Shown: piece by piece, positions 17,328 through 29,100 of the stretch
Layout of the letters: each line of letters starts with the position of its first letter
Numbering within the stretch: the first letter of the stretch is position 1
NCBI RefSeq assembly: GCF_000696225.1
Contig: NZ_BAWN01000022.1
Coordinates: forward strand, 1 to 51,578
DNA from: Serpentinimonas barnesii
GTDB lineage: Bacteria > Pseudomonadota > Gammaproteobacteria > Burkholderiales > Burkholderiaceae_C
Direction: 5' to 3'
DNA length: 51,578 nt
Program-made: the position numbers and the translations under genes
Notes under the pieces: model-generated
Databases searched by the model: none
What the model was told of the DNA's origin: nothing
Seen by the model: the letters and a program-made list of their open reading frames with translations, nothing else

Positions 17328-18617
17328 ATGCCACCCCGCAAGCCCTCCCGCGCCCAAGCCAGCGCAGCCACCAGCGCACCCGACCCGCGCTTTGCCGAGC
17401 AGCCCAGCCTGTTCGACGAAGCCGCCGCCGCCCCACCGGCCCAAGCCGCTGCGGCCGCCCACCCCGCTGGCGCCCCCAGTGCCGCCACCGGCCTGCGCGT
17501 GCAAGCGCCGGGGCAGCGCCTGCGCTCCCCGGCGGGCAAGGCCTTTGAGCGCGAGCGCGAGCGCATCGAGCGCCTGCGCCAGCAGTTGCAAACGCTGGAC
17601 GCCGTGGGCCTGGCGCACCGCGCCCAGTGCGCCCAGCGCCTGGCCCCGCTGCAGCAGCAAGAAACCGAGCTGCGCCGCCGCATGGTGCACGCGCTCGATG
17701 CCTGGTTTGATGGCGCGCGCAAGGGCCTAAGCCCGACTCAGTTGGCGCTGCTGCGCCAGATCGTGATTGCCCAAAGCCACAGCCTTGCGCTCGCAGGCGA
17801 TGCCGACATGGCCGCCCTGCACGACCGGCGCAGCCCGCAAACCCTGGCTGAGCAGCGGCGCGAGCGGGCCCAAGCCATGCACCAGGAGCTGCAGCAAGAC
17901 TTTGCCGACGCGCTCGACACCGAGCTGCCCGCCTTCGACCCCGACAACCCCGACGCCTCGCTGCACGCCACCATCGACCACCTGCGCCAGCGCCTGAGCG
18001 AGCAAGACGAGCTCAAAAAGGCCAAGCGCGCCCAGCGCCAGGCGCGCCGCAAACCCAGCGCCGCCCAAGAAACCGCCGCCGCCCACCTGGCCGACGCCGA
18101 CGCCACGCTGCGCCTGCTCTACCGCCAGTTGGCCAGCGCGCTGCACCCCGACCGCGCCAGCGACGCCGCCGAGGTGGCACAAAAGCACGCGCTCATGAGC
18201 GCCGTCAATGCCGCCTACGCCCAGCGCGACCTGGTGGCCCTGCTGGAGCTGCAATGGCGCGCCGAGCTGGTGGACCCGGAACACCTCGAGCGCGTGGGCG
18301 AGCAGCGCCTAAAGAGCCTCACGCTGCTGCTCAAGCAGCAGGCCGCCGCGCTTGAGCGCGATCGCCAGGCCAGCCAGCAGCGCTGGTGCGCCGAATTTGG
18401 CCTGCCGCCCTACATCGCTTTCAGCCCCACCAGCTTGCACGACATGCTCCAGGACCAACTGGAAGATGTGCAAGCAACCATCGACACCATGCAGCACGAC
18501 CTGCAACAGGTCGAGGCCCTGCCCAGCCTCAAACCCTGGCTCAACGAGCAGCGCCGCCTGATGCGCGCCGCCGAGCGCGAGCAACAGCGCCTGGCCGACT
18601 TTATGGCCTGGGACTAA
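17328..18617 (+). CDS. J-domain-like molecular chaperone partner protein
   Basis: The 429-residue cytoplasmic protein is not a classic DnaJ. The N-terminal 60 residues are Ala/Pro-rich. A long charged helical region (about 65-240) follows, with likely coiled coils such as [18 protein letters not shown]. At about residues 258-305 there is a J-domain-like stretch, [17 protein letters not shown], containing the HPD tripeptide that stimulates Hsp70 ATPase. More helices follow to the end. The ATG at 17328 lies 2 bases after proA, so the genes are probably co-transcribed. Similar J-domain proteins are found next to proA or mnmA in related bacteria, but the client is unknown. Confidence 0.75.
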   Translation: MPPRKPSRAQASAATSAPDPRFAEQPSLFDEAAAAPPAQAAAAAHPAGAPSAATGLRVQAPGQRLRSPAGKAFERERERIERLRQQLQTLDAVGLAHRAQCAQRLAPLQQQETELRRRMVHALDAWFDGARKGLSPTQLALLRQIVIAQSHSLALAGDADMAALHDRRSPQTLAEQRRERAQAMHQELQQDFADALDTELPAFDPDNPDASLHATIDHLRQRLSEQDELKKAKRAQRQARRKPSAAQETAAAHLADADATLRLLYRQLASALHPDRASDAAEVAQKHALMSAVNAAYAQRDLVALLELQWRAELVDPEHLERVGEQRLKSLTLLLKQQAAALERDRQASQQRWCAEFGLPPYIAFSPTSLHDMLQDQLEDVQATIDTMQHDLQQVEALPSLKPWLNEQRRLMRAAEREQQRLADFMAWD

Positions 18618-18642
18618 AACCGCCACACCGCCACACCCAGCC

Positions 18643-19815
18643 ATGCCAGCCCCACCCCGCGTCGTCGTCGGACTTTCGGGCGGAGTCGATTCCGCCGTCA
18701 GCGCCTGGCTGCTCAAGCAGCAGGGCTTCGAGGTGCTGGGCCTGTTCATGAAAAACTGGGAAGATGACGACCTCGAGGCCGGCCCCGGCGGCAGCGGCGC
18801 GCACTGCACCAGCCGCCAAGACTGGCTCGACGCCGCCAGCGTGGCCGACGTACTGGGCATCGAGATCGAATACGTCAACTTTGCCGCCGAGTACAAAGAC
18901 CGCGTCTTTGCCCACTTTTTGCGCGAATACCAGGCCGGCCGCACCCCCAACCCCGACATCTTGTGCAACGCCGAGATCAAGTTCAAGGCCTTCCTCGACC
19001 ACGCCCTGCGCCTGGGGGCCGAGCAGATTGCCACCGGGCACTACGCGCGCGTGCGCTTCGATGCCGCCAGCGCCCGCTACCAGTTGCTCAAGGGCCAAGA
19101 CCCGCTCAAAGACCAGAGCTACTTCCTGCACCGCCTCACGCAAGCGCAACTGGCGCGCACGCGCTTTCCGGTGGGCGAGCTGCATAAGACCGAGGTGCGC
19201 CGCATTGCCGCCGAAATCGGCCTGCCCAACGCCAAAAAGAAAGATTCGACCGGCATTTGCTTCATCGGCGAGCGCCCCTTTCGCGAGTTTTTGGGCCGCT
19301 ACCTGCAACACGCCCCCGGCCCCATCCGCGCCCCCGACGGGCGCACCATCGGACAGCACGTGGGCCTGAGCTTTTACACCCTGGGCCAGCGCCAGGGGCT
19401 GGGCATAGGCGGCATCAAGCCCAGTGGGGCGGCCAAAGCTGCCACCCAAGGCGGCCATGAACACGCGCCTTGGTTCGTGGCGCGCAAAGACATGGCCCAC
19501 AACACCCTGTGGGCGGTGCAGGGGCACGATCATCCATGGCTGCTCGCACCAGACCTGCAAGCCAGCGACCCCAGTTGGGTGGCCGGCCAGCCCCCGCCCG
19601 CCGGAGCCTACGGCGCCAAAACCCGCTACCGCCAGGCCGATGCCGCGTGCCGCTTCGAGCCCGCCCCCGCAACCAAGGGCGCCCCCGACGAGCGCTTCGC
19701 CCTGCACTTCGAGCAGCCGCAATGGGCCGTCACCCCCGGCCAGAGCGCGGTGCTCTACGACGGCGAAGTGTGCCTGGGCGGCGGGGTGATTTACGGCTCC
19801 GGCGCTGCCGCCTAG
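18643..19815 (+). CDS. mnmA: tRNA-specific 2-thiouridylase MnmA
   Basis: The 390-residue protein adds sulfur at C2 of the wobble uridine in tRNA Lys, Glu and Gln. The PP-loop [15 protein letters not shown] (residues 10-24) binds ATP. The two catalytic Cys are Cys108 ([12 protein letters not shown]) and Cys206 ([12 protein letters not shown]), equivalent to Cys102 and Cys199 of E. coli. The central GHYAR and the C-terminal beta domain are present. It is slightly longer than E. coli MnmA (368) because of an insertion near residues 264-276 ([10 protein letters not shown]). It starts 25 bases after the J-domain-like gene. Confidence 0.96.
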   Translation: MPAPPRVVVGLSGGVDSAVSAWLLKQQGFEVLGLFMKNWEDDDLEAGPGGSGAHCTSRQDWLDAASVADVLGIEIEYVNFAAEYKDRVFAHFLREYQAGRTPNPDILCNAEIKFKAFLDHALRLGAEQIATGHYARVRFDAASARYQLLKGQDPLKDQSYFLHRLTQAQLARTRFPVGELHKTEVRRIAAEIGLPNAKKKDSTGICFIGERPFREFLGRYLQHAPGPIRAPDGRTIGQHVGLSFYTLGQRQGLGIGGIKPSGAAKAATQGGHEHAPWFVARKDMAHNTLWAVQGHDHPWLLAPDLQASDPSWVAGQPPPAGAYGAKTRYRQADAACRFEPAPATKGAPDERFALHFEQPQWAVTPGQSAVLYDGEVCLGGGVIYGSGAAA

Positions 19816-19817
19816 AA

Positions 19818-19839
19818 AGTTCACCGGGAGTTCACCGGG
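19818..19839. repeat. 11-base tandem repeat upstream of the patatin gene
   Basis: AGTTCACCGGG occurs twice head to tail just after the mnmA stop and 50 bases before the next start. It could be a regulator-binding site for the patatin gene or a simple duplication. Confidence 0.5.
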
Positions 19840-19889
19840 ATCCGCAAATTTGATTAAACTTGCAGCTTTCGGCCCAGCGGAGACCCCCC

Positions 19890-21731
19890 ATGCCACCTGA
19901 CGAACACCCACAGCGGCGCGAGCGCCTGGGCCATTACCTGCAAACCCAGTTTGGCCAGATGGACCCCGAGGTGCTGGACGCTGTGTGCGCGCACTTCACA
20001 TGGGTCGAGCTCGAAGCCGGCGAGGTGCTGATGCAGCAAGGGCAGGTGGCCGATGCCGCCTACCTGAGTCTGAGCGGGCGCCTGCGCGTGTACGTCGAAG
20101 GCCCCGAGGGTGCGCGGCGCGCGGTGCGCGAGCTTGGGCGCGGCGAGATTTTGGGCGAAATCGGCCTCTACAGTGAAGCCCCGCGCTCGGCCACCGTGGT
20201 GGCGCTGCGCCACAGCGTGCTGGCCCGGCTCGAAAAAGCGCACTTCCACGAGCTGGTGCAACGCTATCCGCAAGCCTCGTTTGCGCTCACGCGCCAGATC
20301 ATCGAGCGCTTGCAAACGCAGCACAACAGCCGGCCCGAAACGGCCCCGGTCATGCTCTGCCTGTTGCCCATCACCGCCCACGTGCAGGCCACCGAACTGG
20401 CCGAAAAGCTGCGCCTGGCCCTAGAACCCTATGGCCGCGCCTGCTGCGTTGGGGCTGCCCAGGTGCGCGCCCAGGCGCAGCAACAGCACGGCCAGGCCAC
20501 CGATTCGGCCTGCGCCCAGGTGCTCGACGCACTCGAAACCCAGCACGACTTCGTGCTCATGCTCGGCGACAACGCCGACGAGGGCTGGAGCCGCCTGTGT
20601 GCGCGCCACGCCGACGAAATCTTGCTGCTGGCCCAGGCCAGCGAGCCGGCCCAAATCCACCCCATCGAGCACGCCTGCCTGGGCGCCCTGCAGCAGTCCA
20701 GCGAACCCAACCAAACCCTGCTGCTGCTGCACCCGGTCGAGCTCAAATCGCCGCTCGGCATGCGGCGCTGGATCGACCGGCGCCCGGTGGGCGCGCACCT
20801 GAACCTGCGCCCCGCGCTAGAGCGCGACGTGCAGCGGCTGGCGCGCATCCTCAGCCACAACGCCACCGGGCTGGTGCTGGCCGGCGGCGGCGCGCGCGGG
20901 CTGGCGCATCTGGGCATCTGGAAAGAGCTGCAACGCCGCGGCATCGAAATCGACTGCGTGGGCGGCACCAGCATCGGCGCGGTCATGGCCGCCCTCATCG
21001 CCGCCGACGCCGGGGTCGAGCCCACCATCGAGCGCGCCCGGCGCGCCTTTCGCATCAACCCCACCGGCGACTACAACTGGCTGCCGCTGGTCTCGCTCAT
21101 CCGGGGGGGCCGGGTGCGGAAATTGATCGACAGCACCTTCCACGAGCTCACCGGCGGTCAGGCCGACGTGGTCGATCTGTGGAAAGGCTTTTTTTGCATC
21201 GCCAGCAACTACTCGCGTGGGCAAGAGCTGCGCCTGCAGCAAGGCGACTTGAGCCAGGCCCTGCGCGCCAGCCTGGCCATCCCCGGCGCGCTGCCGCCGG
21301 TGGTGCACGACGGCGAGCTGCTGTGCGACGGCGGCACCTTCAACAACTTTCCCGTCAACGTGATGCGCGTGCAGCGCGGCGTGCGGCGCGTCATCGGCGT
21401 CGATCTGAGCGCGCGCAGCACGCGCCGCCTCACTTTCGACGAAATCCCCGGCCCGTGGACGCTGCTGCTCGACCGCCTGCGCCCGCGCGCCAGCCAGCGC
21501 TACCGCCTGCCCTCGCTGGTGTCGTATTTGCTCAACGTCTCGATCCTCTACAGCGTGTCGCGCCAAGCCGAATCGCGCCGCCAGTGCGACCTCTACCTCA
21601 ACCCGCCCCTGCTCAAGATCGGGCTGCTGCAGTGGAACCAGTTTGACACCATCGTGCAACAAGGCGAGCAGCACGCGCGCGAGGTGCTGGACCAGCAGGC
21701 TGCAGAAACACCCCAGAGCCTGAAGCCCTGA
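19890..21731 (+). CDS. Cyclic-nucleotide-binding patatin-like phospholipase (NTE/RssA type)
   Basis: The 613-residue protein has an N-terminal cNMP-binding domain (about residues 10-140; the binding loop is seen as LGEIGLYSEAPRSATVVAL). A middle linker domain (about 150-310) follows, then a C-terminal patatin domain. In the latter, GGGARGLAHLG is the oxyanion hole, GGTSIGA contains nucleophile Ser361, and CDGGTFNNFP contains Asp480 of the Ser-Asp dyad. It should be a serine lipase or lysophospholipase controlled by nucleotide binding. The ATG at 19890 was chosen because it precedes the conserved domain. The last codons appear to have been replaced when the neighbouring ATPase gene arrived (see findings). 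Confidence 0.93.
   Translation: MPPDEHPQRRERLGHYLQTQFGQMDPEVLDAVCAHFTWVELEAGEVLMQQGQVADAAYLSLSGRLRVYVEGPEGARRAVRELGRGEILGEIGLYSEAPRSATVVALRHSVLARLEKAHFHELVQRYPQASFALTRQIIERLQTQHNSRPETAPVMLCLLPITAHVQATELAEKLRLALEPYGRACCVGAAQVRAQAQQQHGQATDSACAQVLDALETQHDFVLMLGDNADEGWSRLCARHADEILLLAQASEPAQIHPIEHACLGALQQSSEPNQTLLLLHPVELKSPLGMRRWIDRRPVGAHLNLRPALERDVQRLARILSHNATGLVLAGGGARGLAHLGIWKELQRRGIEIDCVGGTSIGAVMAALIAADAGVEPTIERARRAFRINPTGDYNWLPLVSLIRGGRVRKLIDSTFHELTGGQADVVDLWKGFFCIASNYSRGQELRLQQGDLSQALRASLAIPGALPPVVHDGELLCDGGTFNNFPVNVMRVQRGVRRVIGVDLSARSTRRLTFDEIPGPWTLLLDRLRPRASQRYRLPSLVSYLLNVSILYSVSRQAESRRQCDLYLNPPLLKIGLLQWNQFDTIVQQGEQHAREVLDQQAAETPQSLKP
21683..21703 (+). repeat. 21-base repeat, left copy (end of the patatin gene)
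   Basis: This 21-base segment near the patatin 3' end recurs exactly at 23005-23025, beyond the ATPase gene. It encodes VLDQQAA in the patatin frame. A further shared decamer, CCTGAAGCCC, lies after both copies. Confidence 0.8.
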
Positions 21732-21764
21732 CCCCGCCTGCTCCCCCGATCCACTTGGGCGTTG

Positions 21765-22943
21765 CTATGCGGCGCACACCTGCGCGGCGGCGGCTAGCGG
21801 GTTCATCACTTCAATGCCATCGCGCATCGGGTAGGGCTCGCCCACCGGTGCCACCAGCAATTTGCGGCTGGCGCCCACGTCGGTGGCGGCCAGGTGCATC
21901 CCCTTGGAGACCGTGGGTGCCGACGAACGCTTGATTTCAAGCACCCAGGTTTGGCCATTGCGCCAGCTCAGCACCAGGTCGGCCTCGGCCCCATGGGCGG
22001 TGCGGTAGAAGCTGGCCTCGGCCTGTGGGGCCGCCGCCAGCAGTTGCTCGATCACAAACCCCTCCCAGCTCGCGCCGGCCACCGGGTGGCTCAGCACCGA
22101 TTCCAAAGTCTCTAGGCCGAGCAGGGCGTGGACGACGCCGCTATCGCGCACATACACCTTGGGCGCACGCACCAGCCGCTTGCCGGTATTGCCATGCCAG
22201 GCCGGCAGGCGGCGCACCAGCATCAAATCGCTCAGAATGTCGATGTAGCGCGCCACCGTCTGCCCGCTCACCGCAAGCGACGCCGCCAACTGCGACTGAT
22301 TGAGCAAGCCCCCTTGCACGTGGGCCAACATAGTCCACAGGCGGCGCAGGGTGGTGGCGGGAATGCGCGGACCCAGCGCCGGGATGTCGCGCTCCAGATA
22401 GGTGCTGACAAAGGCTTCGCGCCAGCGCAGGCTGGCCGCATCGTCCGGCGCCAGCCATGACAAGGGAAAACCGCCGCGCACCCAGAGTGGGTTGAGGTCG
22501 GTGCCGCTTGCAGCGCTGGGCAGCACCTCGCGGGCCTGGAAGGGCGTGAGTTCCAGTTGAGCAACCCGCCCCGCCAGGCTTTCGCTGGTTTGGCGCAACA
22601 GCACACCGGACGCCGAGCCGAGCAGCAGGAACTGCCCCGCGTCCTCGCCACCGCGCCGGCGGATGTCGATGACACCGCGCAACACGGCAAACAGTTCGGG
22701 CAGGCGCTGAACTTCATCCAAAATCACCAGCCGATGCCGCTGCGCCAGCAGAAATGCCTCCGGGTCATCCAACTTGCGCTGGGCCGAGGGAAGCTCCAAG
22801 TCCAAGTAGAGCGCATCACCGCGCCGGGCCATTTCGGCCAGCGCCAAGGTGGTTTTGCCAACCTGACGCGGCCCCAAGAGCACCACTGCCGGGAACTGGG
22901 CCAGCCGTTCAGTGAGTTGTTGCTGTACGAAACGCGGGTTCAT
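21765..22943 (-). CDS. AAA-type ATPase with DUF4143 domain
   Basis: The 392-residue protein has an N-terminal AAA_14 ATPase: Walker A GPRQVGKTT (about residues 24-32), Walker B VILDEVQRLPE and arginine-bearing LLLGSASGVLL. A winged-helix-like region (LNQSQLAASLAVSGQTVARYIDIL) follows. The C-terminal DUF4143 domain has a nuclease-like core, GAEADLVLSW...VLEIKRS. The family is widespread and patchily distributed, often laterally acquired. Its role is poorly defined, with DNA transactions or toxin-antitoxin-like functions proposed. Here it lies convergent to the patatin gene, and both sides carry copies of that gene's 3' end, consistent with insertion. AT-rich sequence upstream probably holds its promoter. 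Confidence 0.92.
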   Translation of the reverse strand: MNPRFVQQQLTERLAQFPAVVLLGPRQVGKTTLALAEMARRGDALYLDLELPSAQRKLDDPEAFLLAQRHRLVILDEVQRLPELFAVLRGVIDIRRRGGEDAGQFLLLGSASGVLLRQTSESLAGRVAQLELTPFQAREVLPSAASGTDLNPLWVRGGFPLSWLAPDDAASLRWREAFVSTYLERDIPALGPRIPATTLRRLWTMLAHVQGGLLNQSQLAASLAVSGQTVARYIDILSDLMLVRRLPAWHGNTGKRLVRAPKVYVRDSGVVHALLGLETLESVLSHPVAGASWEGFVIEQLLAAAPQAEASFYRTAHGAEADLVLSWRNGQTWVLEIKRSSAPTVSKGMHLAATDVGASRKLLVAPVGEPYPMRDGIEVMNPLAAAAQVCAA

Positions 22944-23004
22944 CCGTGCAATTTACCATACTTGTGGAGCATTTACACGGTTGGCACCCACATGCCGCGA
23001 CGGT

Positions 23005-23050
23005 GGTGCTGGACCAGCAGGCTGCGGGGGCGGCGGCACCGCCGGCCTGA
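23005..23050 (+). pseudogene. Displaced 3' end of the patatin gene
   Basis: The segment begins with the exact 21-base copy of the patatin gene end. It continues in the same frame as [14 protein letters not shown] and a TGA stop at 23048-23050. It has no start codon or upstream coding sequence. It reads as an alternative, probably ancestral, C-terminus of the patatin protein, cut off by arrival of the 1.3 kb carrying the AAA/DUF4143 gene. It could instead be a small duplication. Confidence 0.6.
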
Positions 23051-23072
23051 AGCCCACACGAACGCACCCAGC

Positions 23073-23098
23073 AAAAAAAGGGGGCGCATTGCGCCCCC
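23073..23098 (-). terminator. Rho-independent terminator of the giant adhesin gene
   Basis: On the minus strand GGGGGCGC, a 3-base loop and GCGCCCCC make a perfect 8-base-pair stem. It is followed directly by seven T, 25 bases after the adhesin stop codon. This is a textbook intrinsic terminator. Confidence 0.9.
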
Positions 23099-23122
23099 CC
23101 TTGCTATGGCCCCTCGGGCCGA

Positions 23123-26100
23123 TCAGTCGGTGCGCAAGTGGCCACCATCGCGCAGTCTGGCGAGGATGTCGGCCTCCGACGGGCTGCCCGACATGCCCAG
23201 CGCCTGCGCCAGTGCGGCTTGGCTGGCAAAGTTGTCGAAGACGATGTTCTGCGTGGGCTCGAAGGTGCCGCCGCCGTCGTGATCGACCTGCAGCACCAAC
23301 TTGCCGCCTTCGGTGTCAAAGCGCAGGTAGTTGCTGAGGGGGTTGCCAGTCTCGCCCTGCAACAAGTCGCGCAGGTCGAGAGCGTCGCCTTGGCCGGGGT
23401 TGAAGTCGGTGATCACATCGCGCGCCGGGTTGCCGGTGCTGCCTTGGTCGCCCAAGCGCCATGCGAACACGTCGGCGCCCAAACCGCCGGTCAGGGTGTC
23501 GTTGCCGGTGCCGCCCATCACCAGGTCGTTGCCATCGCCCCCGCTGAGGGTGTCGTTGCCGGCACCGCCGTAGACCACGTCGTTGCCGCCCAAGCCACCC
23601 AAGGTGTCGTTGCCGTCGCCACCGCCCACCAGTTCGGCCGAGCTGCTGTTCGTCGTGGAGTAGGGGAAGTTGGTCAAGTTGACCGTCAGGTTGGCGGTGG
23701 CGGTGTCGCCGTCGGGCTGGAGCAGGGTGTAGCTGAACACATCTTGCGCGCCGTTCGGGTTGTCGCGTTGGTTCGGGGTGTAGGTGTAGGCGCCCTGGGC
23801 GTTGATGCTCAGGCTACCAAACTGGCCCACAATCACCGTTTCTCCGCTGACCGCCACGTTGGTCACCCTGCCGCCCACTGTGACCTGCGACACCACGCCC
23901 CCTTCGAGGCCGACGTCGTCGTTGGCCAGCACATTGCCCACCGCCATCATGCCCGCCACCCACAGCATATTGGGCGTGGCAACGGATTGCGTCACCCACC
24001 GGGCCGGGGTAAAGGTGCGGCTGATGACCTGCAAGTCATCCAGATAGGCCTTCAGGTTGTCGCCGCTCGTGTTGTCATCCCCCACAAGGCGCAGGCGGTA
24101 GGTGCCACCGGTGGTAACGGTGAAGGTTTGGTTGTCGGCGTCGTTGCTGAACGTGAGGGGGTTGCCGACCACAAGGCCGGTGGCGTTGTTCACCAGCTCC
24201 ACCCGCACCACGTCGCCACTGCGATGCCCATCGACATCGATATCGAAGCGCACCGTGGCCGGATTGGCGGCGTTGGCCGCGAAGGTGAAGTCACTGGTTT
24301 CCAGAGTCAATGCGGAACCGAGATGGTCCGGATTGATTTCCCATTTTCCAGCCACCGATGTCGTGGTGCTGGTGGTGCTCCAGCTCTCTGGTTGCAGCAC
24401 CTGCACGTTGCGGTTGCTGGCCGAACCGATGATCCAGTTCCCCTCGCTGGCAGTGGCGCTGTCGTGGTTGGCCACCGGCTGGTGATCAATCACGTTGATG
24501 TTGAGCGCACCACTGGCGGTGTCGCCGTCGCGGTCCACGAGTTTGTAGGTGAACGCGTTCGTCGAGTCGTTGGGGTTGGCGCTGGTGGTGAAGCTGTAGG
24601 CCCCGGTGGCGAAGTTGACACTGAGCGTGCCGCCCGATGCGACCAGCGTGAGGGTCTGCGTGCCTGCATTGAACAGGGTGGATGCGCTGGTGTGCTCCAC
24701 GTTGTTGAAGGTGACCGAATGAATCGGGCGCGTGCCAGCCCCATCGGCGCCAAAGCGTGCATCGGGGGTGCCGTCGGTGAGCAGGTTGCCGCTCACGGTG
24801 CTGCCGCTGCTCACGGTGCCGCTGAGCACCTGACTCAGTTGCGACAGGTCGGTGACCGCGATCGGGCTGAGGTTTTGTTCGGCAATGCCGTCGAAGGCAA
24901 TCGGGTCGAGTTCGTCGTCGATCTCACCCGAGTTGACCACCAGCCCAGCGCCCATGCCCAAGGCAAAGGATTTGATGTCGTTGGTGCGCAGGAAGGCTTC
25001 CCACCGGGCCTGCTCTTGGGTGCCGATGCCGCTGTCGTCGGTGGTGGCGGCAGTGGGGCCGTGTTCGTTGAGTTGATCGCTGCCCCGGTTCGGTTCGCCA
25101 TCCGAGAGGAAGTACGACACGTTAACGCCTGTGGGGATTTTGCCCGGTGACTCGAAGGCAGTCATGGCGGCGTTGAGGGCAGCATCGAAGTTGGTGAAGC
25201 CACTGCCGGCGTCATTGGCCAGTGCGCTGATCCAGTTTCTGGCTGCTGTGGCAGTCATCCACGCATCGCCCACAGCAGCAGCCACGTCGCTGAAAGTGAC
25301 GATGCGCACCATCACGTCGCCCATGCCGTCGTAGGTGTTGATGAGCCGCTCCATCGCATCCTTGGCCACCGACAGGCGGGTCTGGGTGCCGGCGGCCGGC
25401 AGGGCGTCGTCGTCCATGCTGCCCGACAGGTCGAGGATGAACATCACGTTGTGATTGGCTTGCCCAATTTCGTTGACGCTGACGTTGATGGCCTGCGGCA
25501 CGGCGGGCATGTCGTCTTCGATTGCCACGTTCAAGTTTGCGGACGCAGCCGGGTTGGTCCCGTCGGTGAGCTGCACCCGCACGTTGAAATTGACCACGTC
25601 TTCCACGCCCTTGTTGGGGTGCTGGATTGGGCGCAGCAGCTCGACTTGGTAGCCTACGCTGGTGCCGGTGCCGGAGGTCACGGATGGGCTGCCGCCGTTG
25701 AGGCTGATGCGCAGCACGGCGTCCGCACCGGCGCTGGCGATGAGCACAGCGCCACTGGTGCCGTAGGTCCACGTGATAGCGGTTTCACCCAAGGAGGTGG
25801 GCAAGCCGTCGATTAGCAAACCCACGGTCAGCGGCGCGCTGCCGTTGCGAACAATGTTCAGGCTGCCGCTGGCGCTGGCGTCGTTGGTGGTGTCTGGCGT
25901 GCCGGTGGTGTCTGCAATGCCGTTGGACAAGCCTTCTTCGGATACGCTGGCCGACGCTCCACCGATGGTGGGCACGGTGTCGTTGTCGACGATGGTGGCC
26001 GTGGCGGTGTCGCTCACGACCGTGCTCGAGCTGGTGAGCGTGGCACCCAGGGTGAAGGTCTCGTCGTTTTCGTCGAGCAGGTCGTTGACGGTGCTGGTGC

Positions 26101-29100
26101 GCACCAGCACGCTGCTGCTGCCCGCTGGCAGGCTGATGGCGCTGCTGTAGTTGCTCCAAGTCGTGCCGCCGTTCAGGCTGAACTCGAACACCTGGCGGCT
26201 GTAGTCGGCCGGGCTGATGGCTGGGTTGAGGGCCGTGCCGTCGGCCAGCGTGAGCGCCAGCTTTGAGCCGGCGGCGGCGTGGTTGACCAGCACCTCGAAC
26301 ACGGCTGGCTGGCCTTCGGGCACGGTGATGTCGCCCGTTGCGGTGCCGGGTGCGCCCACTTGCACCGTAGGCACGCTGCCGGGGTTGACGTTGACCGTGA
26401 AGTTGGCGGTTGCAGCGTCTCCGTCGCGGTCGGTGGCGGTGACTTGGAAGCCGAGCTCCAAATTCGGCGGGTTGATGCGGTCGATGACGCTGAAATTCTG
26501 AATGCGCACCGATTCGTTGCTGTCCATGACAAAACGCACGTCCACAAGCGAGAACTCGGCGTCGGATTGGATCGATGCCAACTGACCTGCCGACTTCAAG
26601 CCCGACAGGGTCAAGCTGCCGGCATCGACCAGGGTCGTGCCGTCGGCCTCGTAAGCGCGCCATTCGACGGTCACTTGGTTGATGTTGCCCCCAGCACCCT
26701 CAACGGTGAAGGACAAGCCGTCTGCAGGGCTGGTCATGCTGGCCCGGAAGCCCTCGTTGTGGTTGAGGTTGCCGTTCTTCATGCCGAAGCCGATGTTGTT
26801 CGGATTCAGGTTGTCGTCCCCGCTGGTCGTGCCGGGGTTCTGCGGCGTGCCCACACCGCCTGCGTTGTTAAACAGCAGGCCGTCGAAGGTCACGACATTG
26901 GTCCCTGCGTTGACTGCGATGGTTTCCACGGGCCCGCCGGCGCCGAATTGGCTACCGATGGCGATGGTCTGCGTCGGCTGCGGCGTAACGAGGTTGAAGG
27001 TGTAGCTGCCGCTGTCGTTCAACACCAGGGTGTAGAACACCGTGCTGCTGCCTTCGATGGTGGCGGTGAGGGTCCTGCCGTCGGTCGAGAGGGATTCGGT
27101 GATGCCGGGCTGATCGGGCCAGTCCGACAAGCGCAGGGCCTGCAAGGTTGCCGGGCCATCGGCTCCGAAGAGCAAGCCGTTGATGTTGCCGGTCAGGCTC
27201 GTCACCTGGTTGGCCAGCGTCAGATTGTCCGCGCTGGTGATGACGGGCATATCGTCTTCGATGGTGACGCTGATGCTGCCTGTATCAGGCGGATTGACCC
27301 CATCGGAGATGCTCAGGCCCACGCTCAACGAGAGCACGTCTTCCACGTTGATGGTGGGATGCTGGATGGGTTGCAGCAGTGTGACTGTGTAGCTTACCGA
27401 AGTGGCACCCGCACCCACGGCGGTGTTGCCGCCGTTGAGGGTGATCTGGATGACCGGCGTGGTGCCCGAGCTGCCGATGAGCACCGCTGGGTTGGCGCCA
27501 TGGCTCCAGGTGAGCGTTGTGCCGCCGATTGTGGTGGGCGAGCTGGGAACCGTCAAGGCCACGGTCAAGGAAGCCAAACCGTTGCCGGTGAGCGTGATGT
27601 TGCCGCTGGCGCTGGCGTTGTTGGTGCTGTCTGGCGTGCCGGCGTCGTCTGGTATGCCGACGATGGTCAAGCCTTCTTCGGATACGCTGGTAGTCGCATC
27701 ACCGATGGTGGGCGTGTCGTCGTTGTCGACGATGGTGGCGGTGGCGCTGTTCGCAGCCGGGTTGACCGTTGCACCGCTGGCCGCACTGATGGTGGCGATC
27801 ACGGTTTCGTTGGCTTCGTCGATGAGGTCGGGCGTCGGGTTGGCGATGAAGGTGACGCTGGTCTGGCCAGCCGGGATGGTGACGGTGCGGGTGCTGGTGC
27901 CCGGCAGGCCAGTCACCACATAGTCGGTGCCCTCGGCGGCGCTGCCGCTCAGGCCGATGGTCACCACGGTGGCGGTCGCAGAGGCCCGGTCTAGGCTCAC
28001 GGTGAAGGTGACGTCAAGGTTGCCGTCCTCGTCCACTGTGGCGGGGTTGGCTCTGATCGAGACCACGGGTGGGGTGCCGTCTTCGAACTTGAACTGGGCG
28101 CTGATGTCGAGTGTTTCGCTGTCGCGGGCCGTGTCGCCGTCGCCGTCGGTGATGCTGGCGTTGGCGGTCAGCAACACGCTGCCGGCACTCAAGCCCACCA
28201 AGCTGCCACTGATGGCGTGATCGATCTCGCTGTGCTGGGTCAGGGTGACTTGGCCTGTGGCTGTGACGCTGATTTCGAACACGGTGTTGGCAGCCGTAAC
28301 GCCGCCGGACGCGGTGGCGGTGGAGCCGAGCAGCTTGCCATTGCTGAGGTACAGCGCAACGGGTAGCCCGCCGGCAGTGAGGCCGGTAACTGCTTGGCCG
28401 ACGCCGAGGGCGTAGGTGGTGATATGGGTGCCGGCGCCGCTGGTGCCATCGGCGCTGGGGGTAGGTGTAACCGTGAACCGGTTGGCGAAATTGCCGCTAG
28501 CGGTATCGGAAACCGCTGTGGTGATGTTGCTGCTGACGGTGTCGATCGTCTGTGCGTCTTGCGTGGTGAGCACGGGCAACGCTGAGCCGTTGGTCGCCAA
28601 GGCAACGTCGATACTCGGGCCGTCGTCAAGGATGCTCACCAAGCGGCCCACATCGACTGTGGCGGTGGCGGTGTCGCCGTCGCCGTCGGTGGCGGTCAGG
28701 CGCAGGCTAATGACGTTCGGATTGAGGCTGACGCTGTCGTTGGGGTTGTTGGGGTTGCCATGCACCACGGCGCGCTGCTGGTCGAAAGTGACTACGCCGG
28801 TGGCGGGGTTGACGCTCATGACGAAGACGGTCGGGCCACCGATTCCAGCCACGCCGAACACTTTTCCTGCGTCGGCGCCGGTGCCGAGCCGGATCACCAC
28901 GAACGCTTCGCTGAGGGTATCGGTCAGGCCGGTTGGGGTGCCATTCGTGGCAAGCAAGTCGTAGGTTTTGCCGCCGTTGCTGGCTGCCGCACCGTCGGCA
29001 CCAAAGCTGACGGTAAAGCGCTGCGCCGCGCCGCCGCCGCTGGCATCGGTGCCCATGAGGGTTTCATCGACCAGCAAGGGGTTGTTGGCCGACAGGCGGA

